NCBI RefSeq assembly: GCF_029784155.1
Contig: NC_073693.1
Location: 317,438,351-317,502,350 of the forward strand
Direction: 5' to 3'
Source of the DNA: Uranotaenia lowii
Taxonomy: Eukaryota > Arthropoda > Insecta > Diptera > Culicidae
DNA length: 64,000 nucleotides
Shown here: positions 12,729 to 23,285 of the stretch, one piece after another
Layout: each line of letters starts with the position of its first letter
Numbering within the stretch: the first letter of the stretch is position 1
Position numbers and translations under genes: made by a program
Notes under the pieces: model-generated
What the model was told of the DNA's origin: nothing
The model's input: the letters and a program-made list of their open reading frames with translations, nothing else
Database searches by the model: none

Positions 12729-13497
12729 TTATTTACATAGTATTCCGTCTCACGACATAACTTGACGAACATAATTTCTAAAATTCACTCGGTCCATGAC
12801 ACCCGTTCTCCTATTCCTTGGGCACCTCACGTTTGCCAGATCACGCTCCCCTTGGTCTAACCACCGCGCTCGTTGCGCCCAAGCTCGTCTTGTTCCTACC
12901 GGATTCGTAGCGAACACCTGTTTTGCAGGACAGTCGTCCGGCATTCTCGCAACATGTCTCGCCCAGCGTATCCGGCCAGCCTTCACCACCTTCTGGATAC
13001 TGGGTTCGCCATAGAGTCGCGCGAGCTCGTGGTTCATCTTTCGCCTCCACACTCCGCTCTCCTGCACGCCCCTAAAGATGGCTCTTAACATTCGTCGCTC
13101 GAATACTTCGAGTATGCGGCGGTCCTCCTTGGACAATATCTTTGGCTCGCGCCCGAAGAGGACAACCGGTCTAATAAACGTCGTGTACGGGTTACACTTT
13201 GTACGCGGGCTAGTCTTCTCGACCATAGTTGCTTGTGGAGTCCAAAGTAGGCACAACTTCAGCCGATCATTGGCTACCGAATCTCACGGCTGGTGTCGTT
13301 TTCATAGTCTTGGACGAATTGATGATTGTCTTCTGTGTCCCAGATCCGGATCATCAACCGGTGTAGACAATCGGCCAACTTTTCCGGGCCCATTTTGATG
13401 AGTACAACTGCGATGCCATCCTACACTGCGACTTGTTGATATTCAGTTGTTGAATGGCTTCCTTAACTTCACTCATCGTTGGGAGTGGCTCCCCTAC
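12729..13497 (-). pseudogene. RTE-like retrotransposon fragment with internal deletion
   Basis: On the minus strand this matches two separate parts of the retrotransposon at 53.7-57.0 kb. About 13,300-13,497 corresponds to roughly 55,420-55,590 (start of the reverse transcriptase). About 12,729-13,290 corresponds to roughly 56,400-56,980 (C-terminal end and 3' UTR). The catalytic reverse transcriptase core between them, about 0.8 kb, is missing. The 3' end, just after the stop, finishes at ATGTAAATAA exactly as in the fuller copy. The 168-codon open frame inside is a remnant, not a gene. Several frameshifts and substitutions show it is dead. Confidence 0.85.
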
Positions 13498-13499
13498 GT

Positions 13500-14020
13500 C
13501 GCACATAGGAGGTTCCATAGCCAAACCTGGCCAAAACCACAAAATTCAAACTAAAGTAAGTTATATATGGATAGATTCTTGGGTTCATATGGCATATCGG
13601 CTTTTTTTGACAGTTGTGTTGTGTACAAGCTGTACAAGCTGTCGGATGTTGAGGTTCAATCGAAAAGTATTTTTTAAAATTCCGTTCGTCTAAGTGATCG
13701 TGAGTTCAAGTGATTCCTGGGACTGTGTTTGGAAAAATTTATCAAAAAAATCAATATGGACCGCAAAGATCAAAGTAATTACAACATGTTCAAGAAAAAA
13801 AATTGAATTCACTTGAAATGAACCTTATGGTAAGAGTTTGACAAATTCTTATTTTTAATACATGTTTTAAGTTAGGTTAGTATAGACTAATTAGCATTTA
13901 AGTAAACCTCCCGGTTCCCGTCGGGTAAAAACTTCGACATGGTCTGATAGGTTAGAGATTTTTGAAGAACGTAAAAAAAATTGCACATTCTTGCGGACTC
14001 GCGTGTTATGGTCATTTACA
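13500..14020. other. Spacer between RTE fragment and SINE, nothing recognised
   Basis: AT-rich sequence without coding frame. The final 20 bases form the left copy of the target duplication of the following SINE. Confidence 0.45.
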
Positions 14021-14040
14021 GCAGAGGCCGCCAAAATTAA

Positions 14041-14500
14041 ATGTATGTATGTTGTATGTTGGTAATCCACCACGGGTGCACGGATTCACCGCAGTTTCTG
14101 CCAAAGTATGGGTTCACATACATTCCTTAGATTATTAGGTTCGACAAATCTCCAATGCAGCGCGCCACCATACCCGGACCCCATGGCTTCGTATGAACTG
14201 TTATGTGGTGAATGTATTGCGTGTGTTGATGTAGGTATATTTTGGAAGAACGAATCAATCAAGTGGGCTAGTTTACTTACAGGTATTCCGGCATCCGTGT
14301 ATATACCTGGCCAGCTGGCAACTGATTGAACATTCCAATTATATAGTCAGTTATATAATGAAACACATCTTACCTGTCGGCCCGCTTATGGGATTCGAAC
14401 CCAAAAGTTTTTCTTGCCGATACCGGGAATCGAACCCAGTACGCCTGGCGTACCAATACCAGACTCGCGCCAGCCTATCCACTAGACCACATCGGCGCTT
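14041..14500 (-). mobile_element. tRNA-derived SINE, copy 2
   Basis: This is a minus-strand copy nearly identical to the SINE at 6,933. It is flanked by a perfect 20-bp duplication (14,021-14,040 and 14,501-14,520). The tRNA-like head occupies 14,416-14,496, with acceptor strands GCCGATG and TATCGGC and box B at 14,426-14,436. A second box B lies at 14,391-14,401. A tRNA-unrelated body of about 340 bp and a simple-repeat tail (14,041-14,060) follow. The tRNA-like region is not a functional tRNA: its anticodon arm is disrupted by an extra palindromic TACGCCAGGCGTA segment. Confidence 0.9.
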
Positions 14501-14520
14501 GCAGAGGCCGCCAAAATTAA

Positions 14521-14975
14521 ACAAAAGAAAATAAGCTACATTTACGCACGCACGCTGCCTTCGTACCATACATTCAATATCTCATTATGATCAAAAGTAC
14601 TTCAGGTATCAGAAAAGGGGTAGGCTTAATAGTGGCACTCTATAATGAACCTCCACATAATTCTATTACCAATCCAAAGATAGAAGGGACTGAACACTTG
14701 TCCATTATAAGGAAAATACACAAATTTTGCGTTTGATGTAACAGATATAACTGATGTTATTTAGATGATATTCTAAATATAATGTTTGAAATGCGGTTTA
14801 ATTTCAAATTTCCTAGAGATAAGAATGAATATTAAAGCTTTATCCTATTAACTTAGTATGGAAATATTTTCAAAAAATAAACAAATTGAATACATTGCAT
14901 TAACAAACTGTCTACTCAAACCCTATTATATTATACAACTTATTTTAGTTAAATATTCCACCACAAACCGATCTA
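14521..14975. other. AT-rich spacer, nothing recognised
   Basis: No open frame, repeat ends or RNA features. It adjoins the start of the decayed transposase-like gene. Confidence 0.4.
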
Positions 14976-17195
14976 GTCGTTGATTGATTGGAATCATCTC
15001 GACGTAATTTCTAGATTCTATTGGATTTTTCCGGACATTTTAAAAAATGAACTTTTTCAGCAGTTTTTGGCAAGTGATGATCCATCAATCGATAAAAGGC
15101 TGATTTTTATGGAAGAACAGCTTATTGAAATGATAAATCATCCTTTGAATTTGCTTCATAATCCAAAGCATCAGCTTAGTCATTTCAAAACTGCTCTTAA
15201 AAAATATGGACAATTTCTTCGCGGCATGAAGACAGGTTTGTGCGTGCCAACCAGAATTGGCTTAGTTCAACGATTGAGATATGAGCTGCAGGGAAATTTT
15301 CAGTTGGTGGTCGACCAATAAAAGATTTTTCCGAATCAAGCGAACGTATTAAAAGGCGCAAAAGTAAACATCTGAGAGAGAATTCTACAGTAGAGGAATT
15401 AAGCTATGCAGCGCAAATGAGCCAGAGAGCTAGCGGATTTTTGGTGAAGCAAATTTAACGAATCGTCGGTATAATATTATTTGCGAATCTTATAAGTCTA
15501 TATATCCTTGCTATTATTTTATGAAAACTGCCAAAACAAGATTCTAACCCCCAGAAAATTTATTTATCGTTACTGAGACATGTGTTGAAATAAAATTACA
15601 ATCATTACTTGATCATACAGTTATGCGAAAAGCTCAATATCTTGATAAGGTTTTAAACAGATTGTTGGAGGCAGAAAAAAAAATCCAATACTGATTAGCA
15701 ATTGGGGTTGTGATGGATCTAAGCAAGTTCAATACCAACAAAAATTCCAAAATTTATACGAAAACAATTCGAATATTTTTCAGAGCTCCTTCGTTCCGGT
15801 GCGTCTTATAAACTACAACAGTGGCCAACAAAAAGTTTTGTGGCAAAATCCAACACCATCTTCACCAACATTTTGTCGCCCAATATAGCTGAGGTTCGTT
15901 CGCGAAACGAGTGATATCAAAATTGAGGTAATCGGATACATACAAGCTCAAATAGACAGTCTATTCTAGACTGAAATTAATTTGTCCACAGGAGAGAAGC
16001 TAGAAAACGGTCATAAAATGGTTCCCACTTTGGTTGATGGAAAGTTTTGTAACGCGGTTACTGGAATAAGTTCAACAATGAAGTGTTACTTCTGCGGTGA
16101 GTCATCAAAAGATTTAAATAATTTGTCGAAGAAAAAAGTAGCTGATCCTGAGACATACAAATTTGGGTTGTCTATATTACATGCTCGCATAAAATTTTTT
16201 GAAACTATTTTGCACATTGCCTATAAATTGGTAATTAATAAATGGCAGACCAGAAATGAGGCTAAAAAACAATTAGTAGCGCAAAATAAAGTTAGAATTC
16301 TGCAAGTATTTAAAGAAAAAGGGGATTATTGGTGGGTATGCCTAAAGCTGGCGTTGGAAATACGAGTAATGGAAAAATGTCGAAAATTTTTTGTTCGAAC
16401 TTCAAAAAAGCTGCAGGAGTAAATGCAAAGCTTATTCACAGGAAAGACAAAAATAACACTGGGTGACAGCCAAAAAATAGTCAGGGGTTTCTCAGCTGAT
16501 TTAGACTAATTTTTGTGTCGTGAGTTAGAATATCACATTGATTTTGCTGTATCAGGTCAACTTTTTGAGATACAGCCATATGGCTATATACGCTTCAATA
16601 TGCTAGTAATAGGGGTTTTGACCTTATTGAACAAAACCATGGTCATTTTCGGACTCAGGGCGTCAATATTAGTCTAATTCAGTTGGAAAACCCTGGACTA
16701 TTTTCAAAAAATCTTTTTTTGTTACTCAGTGTAATCATATAGAATCAAGTGGATATAACATTCAAATTGTCAAATTTGCAGCCCATGCTTGGAAAACCGC
16801 TGAGCTTTACGTGAGTATGTATGGCTGGCATCCAATGTCACCTACACTCCACAAAGATTTAATTCATGGGGCTGATGTTATAAGTCATACAGGAGGAGCA
16901 GGAAAGAGGAGGAAGCAGCTGAAGCTCGGAATAAACATTTCGTAAATAAACACAGAATTTTGTCCGGAAGTTCTCAAGAGGGCAATGTAACCGAGATGTG
17001 ATCAACAGGCTTCTTTTAACATCTGACCCGTTTCTCAACTGTTCTCGTAAGAAACCGATAAAAAACAAGTTTTTCGTTTTCAAAGGAAACATTACACTTA
17101 ATTGAAGCCTATCAGCAAAATTTTAGTTCTGAATTGGATGCAAAATCAATTTCTGATGACGATGAAAATGATTCTGATTGCTCAAAAAGTAAGTA
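14976..17195 (+). pseudogene. Decayed DDE-transposase-like gene (RAG1/Transib-reminiscent)
   Basis: Collinear fragments of one protein are spread over three frames. They are: an N-terminal block at 14,980-15,310 with NLLHNPKHQLSHFK; a block near 15,330-15,456 with ELSYAAQMSQRASG; NWGCDGSKQVQYQQKF near 15,700-15,750, then LWQNPTPSSPTFCRPI near 15,840-15,890; a block at 15,982-16,422 with LVDGKFCNA, a CYFC motif and HARIKFFETILHIAYK; and C-terminal WHPMSPTLHKDLIHGA near 16,830-16,875. I recognise the arrangement from unnamed transposase-like proteins of invertebrates. The order GCDG, FCRP, DGK.CNA, C..C is reminiscent of the RAG1/Transib catalytic core; that link is inference. Frameshifts and in-frame stops (for example after 15,456 and 15,890) show it is dead. 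No terminal inverted repeats were found. It has no relation to the neighbouring SINE. Confidence 0.6.
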
Positions 17196-17452
17196 GATAT
17201 TAATTTTGAAATCCAAATGAATATACAACCATGGTCAATCATACAATAACCATAAACATTATTTTTCCATTAGAAAAAAAACATGTTTTGTAACAACATT
17301 TTTACTATTTTCTTTAAATAATTTCTCTCAAATACATTTAAGAGTTCATCTTAATTTATGAAGGCTAATATTGTTCCGCTGCAGGTTTTTTTTTCGAAGC
17401 TGCCGGTTGCTGAATTATCAATATAAAATACATACATAAACATCTTTAAATA

Positions 17453-19052
17453 CAGTGAGCGAAATAAGAATAGCACCACTATGTGTTTTGCTTGTAAAAA
17501 TATGAATGATTGAAAATTACGAAAATTTTCTTCCACAGTTTGTTCTGAATTCCTTAACGGATAAATCAAGCATAAGTTTACTTTTTTTGGACGTAGCAAT
17601 TGGCGTTGAGGACCAAAAATGTAAAAAAGGGTGCGAAATAAGAATAGAACCACTTGAGTTTTTCAACAAAAACAAGATTATTTAAAAAAAAAATACTGTT
17701 TAAAAGTGAATAATAATGCTTCTACGAAGTATTTGAATAGATAACTTCATTTTAAGGAGTTTTCCAGAATTCCAAAGGTTTTCAAAGGTATTTAAAGGGG
17801 GTTTTAAGGGATGCTCCTCTAGCGTTAAGGAATTTGATATTTGAGCTATAAAACTTTATCAAACTGCATGATTTCTTCATTAACATTCATAAGTGTGATG
17901 CAAAATGATGAAACATAGCTTTGAGGCCGAGTTTGAATCCATAAAGCAGGTTGAAATTCAAAAATACTGATTTATTTTAATAGTCAAACACTATTTCTCT
18001 AGTTTTAAGTCATAGACGGCAGCACTATCTTGCCATTTAACCAAATTCATGCCCATTTTCGAATATCCAGGATAAATTTGGGAGTGCTGGATGATTTTGG
18101 TCAAGAAATAAAAACATGTACCGTGTGAACGCTTTGGAAATTCTAAGATCACTAAATCCAAAAAAAATTAGAATTGCATCAAGGTCACTAAAAGTGAATT
18201 TATGGACCGATTATAAAGATTAAAGTTATACTATGCGATGGAGCTTGATGGACCAGACAGCCAGCAGTATTATTGGTATGATTGGCAATTGAATAGGAAG
18301 TTGAGACGAGCAGGAATTTTGGCGGTTGTACATTTTTGTGCTGGTGATTCTTTTGCAAATCCGGAAAAGCTTTCTGCAGCGTTAACTTTCAGAAAACTGT
18401 GATGGGAAAATTCCCCAAAAAGATGGATATGGACGTAAATAAACCTGCAAAATCATTATTGAGACTAAATTTGGGCTTACCTGCAAGAAAGTGCTGCCAA
18501 CTACGACTTGAAACTGGAAAAAGTGTTGTTTACTGAACAAAATCAAAGTTTTTTATTTCTAACCTATTTTTTTGTGATTCAAAATTATTCTCGAATGTTT
18601 GTTTCATCATTTCACGTCATTTTAATGAAGAAAATAAGTAGTTCGGTAAAAAATTACAGCCCAAATATCAAATTCCTTAACGTTAGAAAAGCATCTCTTA
18701 AAACCCCCTTTAAAAACTTTTGAAAACGTTTGGAATTCTGGAAAACTCCTTAAAATGCAGCTATCCATTCAAATACTTCGTAAAAGCATTATTATTAACT
18801 TTTACATTGTAAATTTCTAAAAATAATCTTGTTTATGTTGAAAAACTCAAGTGGTTCTATTCTTATTTCGCACCCTTTTTTCACATTTTTGGTCCTCAAC
18901 GCCAATTGCTATGTCCAAAAAAAGTAAACTTATGATTGATTTATCCGTTAAGGAATTCAGAACAAACTGTGGAAGAAAATTTTCGTAATTTTCAATCATT
19001 CATATTTTTACAAGCAAAACACATAGTGGTGCTATTCTTATTTCGCTCACTG
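17453..19052 (+). mobile_element. Tc1/mariner-like element with very long inverted repeats
   Basis: Both ends begin CAGTGAGCGAAATAAGAATA and are flanked by TA (17,451-17,452 and 19,053-19,054), the target duplication of the Tc1/mariner superfamily. The inverted repeats extend about 395 bp on each side, to about 17,847 and from about 18,660, with scattered mismatches. A second CGAAATAAGAATAG block lies inside each arm near 17,635 and 18,870. The 0.8-kb centre holds only a broken transposase remnant. Open frames on the arms are antisense artefacts of the repeat. Confidence 0.9.
18200..18402 (+). pseudogene. Tc1-like transposase remnant
   Basis: The frame from 18,241 reads LDGPDSQQYYWYDW, matching the conserved region after the second catalytic aspartate of Tc1 transposases (typically SDE.KF.LDGPDG...YWHD). 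It continues through a region ending at a stop at 18,402. The preceding VILCDG, carrying the aspartate, is in a different frame, so at least one frameshift is present. The helix-turn-helix DNA-binding part is not recognisable. It lies centrally between the long inverted repeats of its element. Confidence 0.75.
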
Positions 19053-19196
19053 TATCATTAGAAGTTGCATTGAAATGCATGTAAGCTTGTTTAAATACAA
19101 GATTTGCAATTGATTATGTTTTTCCAACGTTTTGCTTATGAAAATTAGTTAAAAGTTGATTTTGGGGGTTTTGGCCACAAATTTGTTCTGCGTACT

Positions 19197-21728
19197 TCTG
19201 TGTGCGTCATTGGCTACGCAATGTACCTTCTCCCACCTGCATGTACGCCGTTCAGGTGCTTCGAAGTGCTGCTTCCACCTTTTGAACACCTCACGATTAT
19301 CCGTCAGGATATTTTCGTCCTTATTACGGCACAATTCGGCGTGCGGAACGAAGCCTTTGCGGGACGCGTTGAGCTTCTGATAGAACTTTCGAGTTTCCTG
19401 GGATGCAACTGTTCCAACTACTCGAGCTCCTCCTCTTCCAGGCGGCGCATCTTCTCCTAGAAAATTTTCTTTTCGCTACCTTTTTCGCTGTCGGTGATTC
19501 TCCATGTTTAGACATGTGCTTTTTTGCACAACTGCAACTTGCGCTGCGTTAGCTTCGTCCATCACCCTCCTACGCTCCTTGTCAAACCAGTTGCTCCGTC
19601 GAGTTCGTTTCACATGCCCGATGACGTTCTCCGCAACGCTGTTGATGGCGGCCTTGTTGCTATCCCAACAGTCCTTTAGAGGGGCTTCTTCAAGCTCACC
19701 CTCTGCCGGCAGCGCTGCTTCGAGCGATTGCGCGTAGTCTGCTGCGTTGTGCGACGTTTAACGACGAGGCGGGCTTCGGTTTCGTATGTTGTTTACTACG
19801 GAGTGTTTTGTGTGCATCTTCACCATATCGAGATAGTGGTCTGATTAGATGTTGGCGCCTCAACAGGATCTGAAGTTGATGATGTTCGAGAAGTTCCGAC
19901 TGTCTTTTAAAACGTGGTCGATCTGTGGTTGTGTTTGGTATAATGATTTTCAGGTGTACTTGTTTGGAAGGCGTTTCTGAAAAAGGAACTTTGTACGGCT
20001 ATTTGTTTGGAGGCTGTAAAATCTATGAGTCTGAGTTTGTTTTCGTTGGTCAGCTGGTGCACGCTGATCCTTCCAATTGTCGGTTTGAATTCATCCTCCA
20101 TGCTGATCTGAGCTTTAAAATCACCGATGACGATCTTGATATTATGGTTTGAGCAGCGGTCGCATTTCCGCTCCAGCAATTTTTTTTTTCGTCACCAGTA
20201 GGGGAAAAGTTCATATAACGCCCCATGTGGCTAATACGCGCCACCTTTGTTTTGAAGAATCTGAAACATTTGAAGCCTGCAAAATATTACCAATTTGTTC
20301 TAAATGCTGTGATTGGTCATGGCAAGTATGAATTTTTCCTTAAAATGCCCATGTGTCGTGATAATTTCACAATTTAGGTTTTTTGTCATTTTGATCTAAA
20401 TTTTAAAACACTTTCAATAAGGTGTCACCAAGCAGAGAAAAACGAATAAGACAATATTTTCTGACACACCGATAGAGGAGAGTCTAAACTTTGAATTTAT
20501 GCTAACAAATCATACTGAGCTCGCAAAGGTATGATTTTTATGGGTATGTTCTATCACGGCCCATGCGCTCGTTATAACGCGCCAATCGTAGTAGGCTGAA
20601 AATAGCATAAATTTTTCAAAAAGGCCAATTTTCATTGAAAATGAACAAAAAGTCTAAAACCATATTTTGAGCGTTAATCCAGTCCAAAAAATCTACTTTT
20701 CAGTTTTTTCAAAATTTTGATTAGTCCATTTTGATTTTCTTTTCAGTCAAAGTGTCTGTAAGTATTGGTGTGTTTTCGGTCTTCGGCTGCTTTCGGGTGT
20801 GTTCGGCTGCTAGGCGCATATTGAATACACAGCGGCGCGTATTTGCAACACAGTTTTGTTCTGTGGCTTTGAATATGGTTTTTAAAAATCAAGTTTTTGA
20901 AGCAACTATAGCAATTTGAGTAATAAAATATCAGAGGCATTTGTAGAAAACACTTTTCTTCGACGATTGCACCCATTTTCAACACAATTTGTACGTGGAA
21001 TACATAGAAAATCAGTGATTCGCTTAGGTGGCGCATAATAGGGCATGTTCCCCTACTTTATAGGTGAGGGCTGTGCAAGTTTTTGATGCTGATGTTGAAG
21101 AAACGACCCTTGATTCTCAACCAACAAAATCGTGGGTCGATCTTCCATCACCCTATTACGCGCTTTTGCACCTTTCTCATCATTATAAAATCTGTTCCAG
21201 ACTCTTGTGTGTTGCTGCAGCTCTGTTTTATGGTATGAGCATCTCGGAATGCACATACTCTTGAGCTCTTGCAGTGCACCTCCTGCAGCACTACGATGTT
21301 GAATTTGCGGCTTTTCTATTCTTTGGAGAGCACGTTTATTTACATATTTACTATTATGTAAATATGTCTACTGCCCATGAAATTTATAAATCGGCAGTTC
21401 CCTGTTCCAGGTTAAGAATCGCTTTTCGTCGGGTGGGTCTTTGCCGATTTCCATCCGAAATTTGTTGTTCGTTGCTTGTGTTTTTTTTTTTTGTAGTCAC
21501 GGGCTTGCAAAGCCCGCAGCAGGACCGTTCGGGATGTTGCTGTTTTGGGGTCCCGAATACCACCAGGACGTAGTTGCACTCCGCACACCGCCCCTGAAAT
21601 GGAGAACAGATGCGTATGGAGCCCCCTCTCTCAGTCTGCATGCGGCCAAAACATCCACCGGGGTTGGGTACCCGATCTCCGCTAAAGTTGCTCGCACCCC
21701 TGCTAGCACCACGGGGAGGTAGAGAATG
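19197..21728 (-). pseudogene. RTE-like retrotransposon copy, 3'-truncated and split by a MITE
   Basis: On the minus strand this copy starts at the same 5' sequence as the fuller element (ATTCTCTACCTCCCCGTGG). It runs through the 5' segment, the endonuclease region and the linker, and stops near the point matching about 55,425 of the fuller copy, so the reverse transcriptase is absent. It is interrupted at 20,201-21,053 by a TA-flanked MITE and carries many indels. Its 5' part (21,384-21,641) is an uninterrupted frame with a Cys-rich pattern (C..C then CC..C). That frame is collinear with the start of the fuller copy's frame, suggesting the family's protein begins there. Confidence 0.85.
20201..21053. 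mobile_element. 853-bp TA-flanked MITE nested in RTE-like copy
   Basis: The ends GGGGAAAAGTTC and, on the other strand, GGGGAACATGCC are inverted repeats with further shared GCGCCAC blocks inside. The TA dinucleotide is present on both sides (20,199-20,200 and 21,054-21,055). Removing the insert restores continuity with the retrotransposon sequence (CGTCACCAGTACTT compared with CGTCACCGGTACTT in the fuller copy), which fixes the boundaries. A subterminal variant of the end sequence recurs at about 20,545-20,590. No transposase is encoded. Confidence 0.9.
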
Positions 21729-21729
21729 A

Positions 21730-23285
21730 GAATGTTTATTTTTTTGTCGCTATCGAAAGTTCTTCGTGTTTCTTAGTTTGAGCACATATCATAGATCGAT
21801 GAAGCAGGTGTTAAAAAGGAGAAATAATTGTAGGTATAAATTTTTTCCACATAAACAGATCATGTTTACGTACGCTGTACTTAAACGGTTAACATATTTT
21901 CAATTGTCGTTAGGTTCATCTGTCTTAATTCGTTCACTTCGCTACCTTAAATCACCACCTATCCCGTTTTTTTTTAATTTTAAATTTAAATTCTTTTAAA
22001 CACATCCTCTCTGAAAAAACGCTTCTGAACTCTGACCGTGATTGATGATACGGTTCAGCTGACTGGTACCAGGATCCCTGGTCCAGGACCAAAAACCGGA
22101 CCAGCTTACCTCTTTTGTCGAAATAATTCCCACGAATCTTAACAAACGACTAGCACCAACAACAACCTGATGGCCATCATTTGGGGTAGAAGGTACATTT
22201 TTCAGCTATGGCGGGGATGATGTCCGGTCGCTTAACAGAGACACATCGTTGTGCTGCCGTTGGATGTCCTTTGAGCAAATTACGAATTTTCCGGTAATTG
22301 CGGTGAAGCCACGGTAATTTATGAAGGTTTCCTGAATACACCGAAGCCAATTATGACTTCAGTTGGGCGGATCGTCCAGGCACGTTTGGCTGGCAATAAA
22401 AAGCCCATTAATGTCCACTCTGCGCCTCTGCTCGAGCTTCGTTGGGTCGTTCAGATTCCAACAAACAGAGTTGGGGGCGTCCTCAAACTCACAGGACATA
22501 CATCTACTGCCCCATGGAAAGGTCGATTATGGTGGCAGATGGTGTTGCTGCGTAAACTTGGCATTAGTACCCATTGTCGCACTTTAAGATTCCCAACCTC
22601 CCCGGGCAGATTTTGCCGGCAGTACGTGGTCCAAGAGGGCCCCCGAAGGTCGATTTTGTAGGCCCGGACAAATTGTTTGTCCCGGCCGCACTCGAAAATT
22701 GATCCTTCCAAAAGGACAGCTCCCAGGGATCAGCAACAGGGAGCCCATCCTAACGAGTCGATATAGTGCTATTGGATTACCGAAAATTTACTAGGGATGG
22801 ATTCAGGTTCTGAAGAGGACCGGGTTGGAGAAAAAAGGATGCTGGCCAAACGCAAGAATCAGCTCGGAAGGGTACCCTTTTCATATACGATTGAGCAGTG
22901 GATCCCGGAAATCGAAACGACAGTCGCTTTATTATTCCCATATCAGAAAGCTCCGGTCTCCCGGTATAGTTTCATTTTATTTTACGACCTTCCCCGTACG
23001 TCTTCCGGGCGGCCAGTCGGATCGTTCGGGGCGTCATATGGTTTCGTGATAAAAAAAAGGGATCCATCCGATTTCCGGACCACCAGCGACAGGACACACA
23101 CAATACAGATTCATAAAGTGAAAATGTGAGTAAAATAAAACCAATCTTGTCCTAACTGTAGGTCACAGAAGAAGATGAATGAAAAACTAGAATTTAGAAG
23201 ATTATTACAAAATGTCTTCACTTAAACAACTCTTTTGCACAATGTATGTTTCCTAGAGTAAACAATCTGAATTGTCTTTATTATC
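21730..23285. other. GC-richer island left of the satellite, function unknown
   Basis: From about 22,020 composition is close to balanced and the sequence looks single-copy. Open frames of up to 110 codons overlap on both strands without recognisable domains, so I do not call a gene. It may be conserved regulatory or untranslated DNA. It is interrupted by the 9-bp satellite and similar composition resumes at 26.9 kb. Confidence 0.35.

Noticed and set aside
14416..14496. Functional tRNA gene
   Set aside because: Although acceptor and T arms fold, the anticodon arm is disrupted, and the segment is the head of a SINE with target duplications; the same holds at 6.9-7.4 kb.
17351..18723. Open frames of 100 and 71 codons on the Tc1-like element
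   Set aside because: They lie mainly on the long inverted repeats, not in the transposase region.
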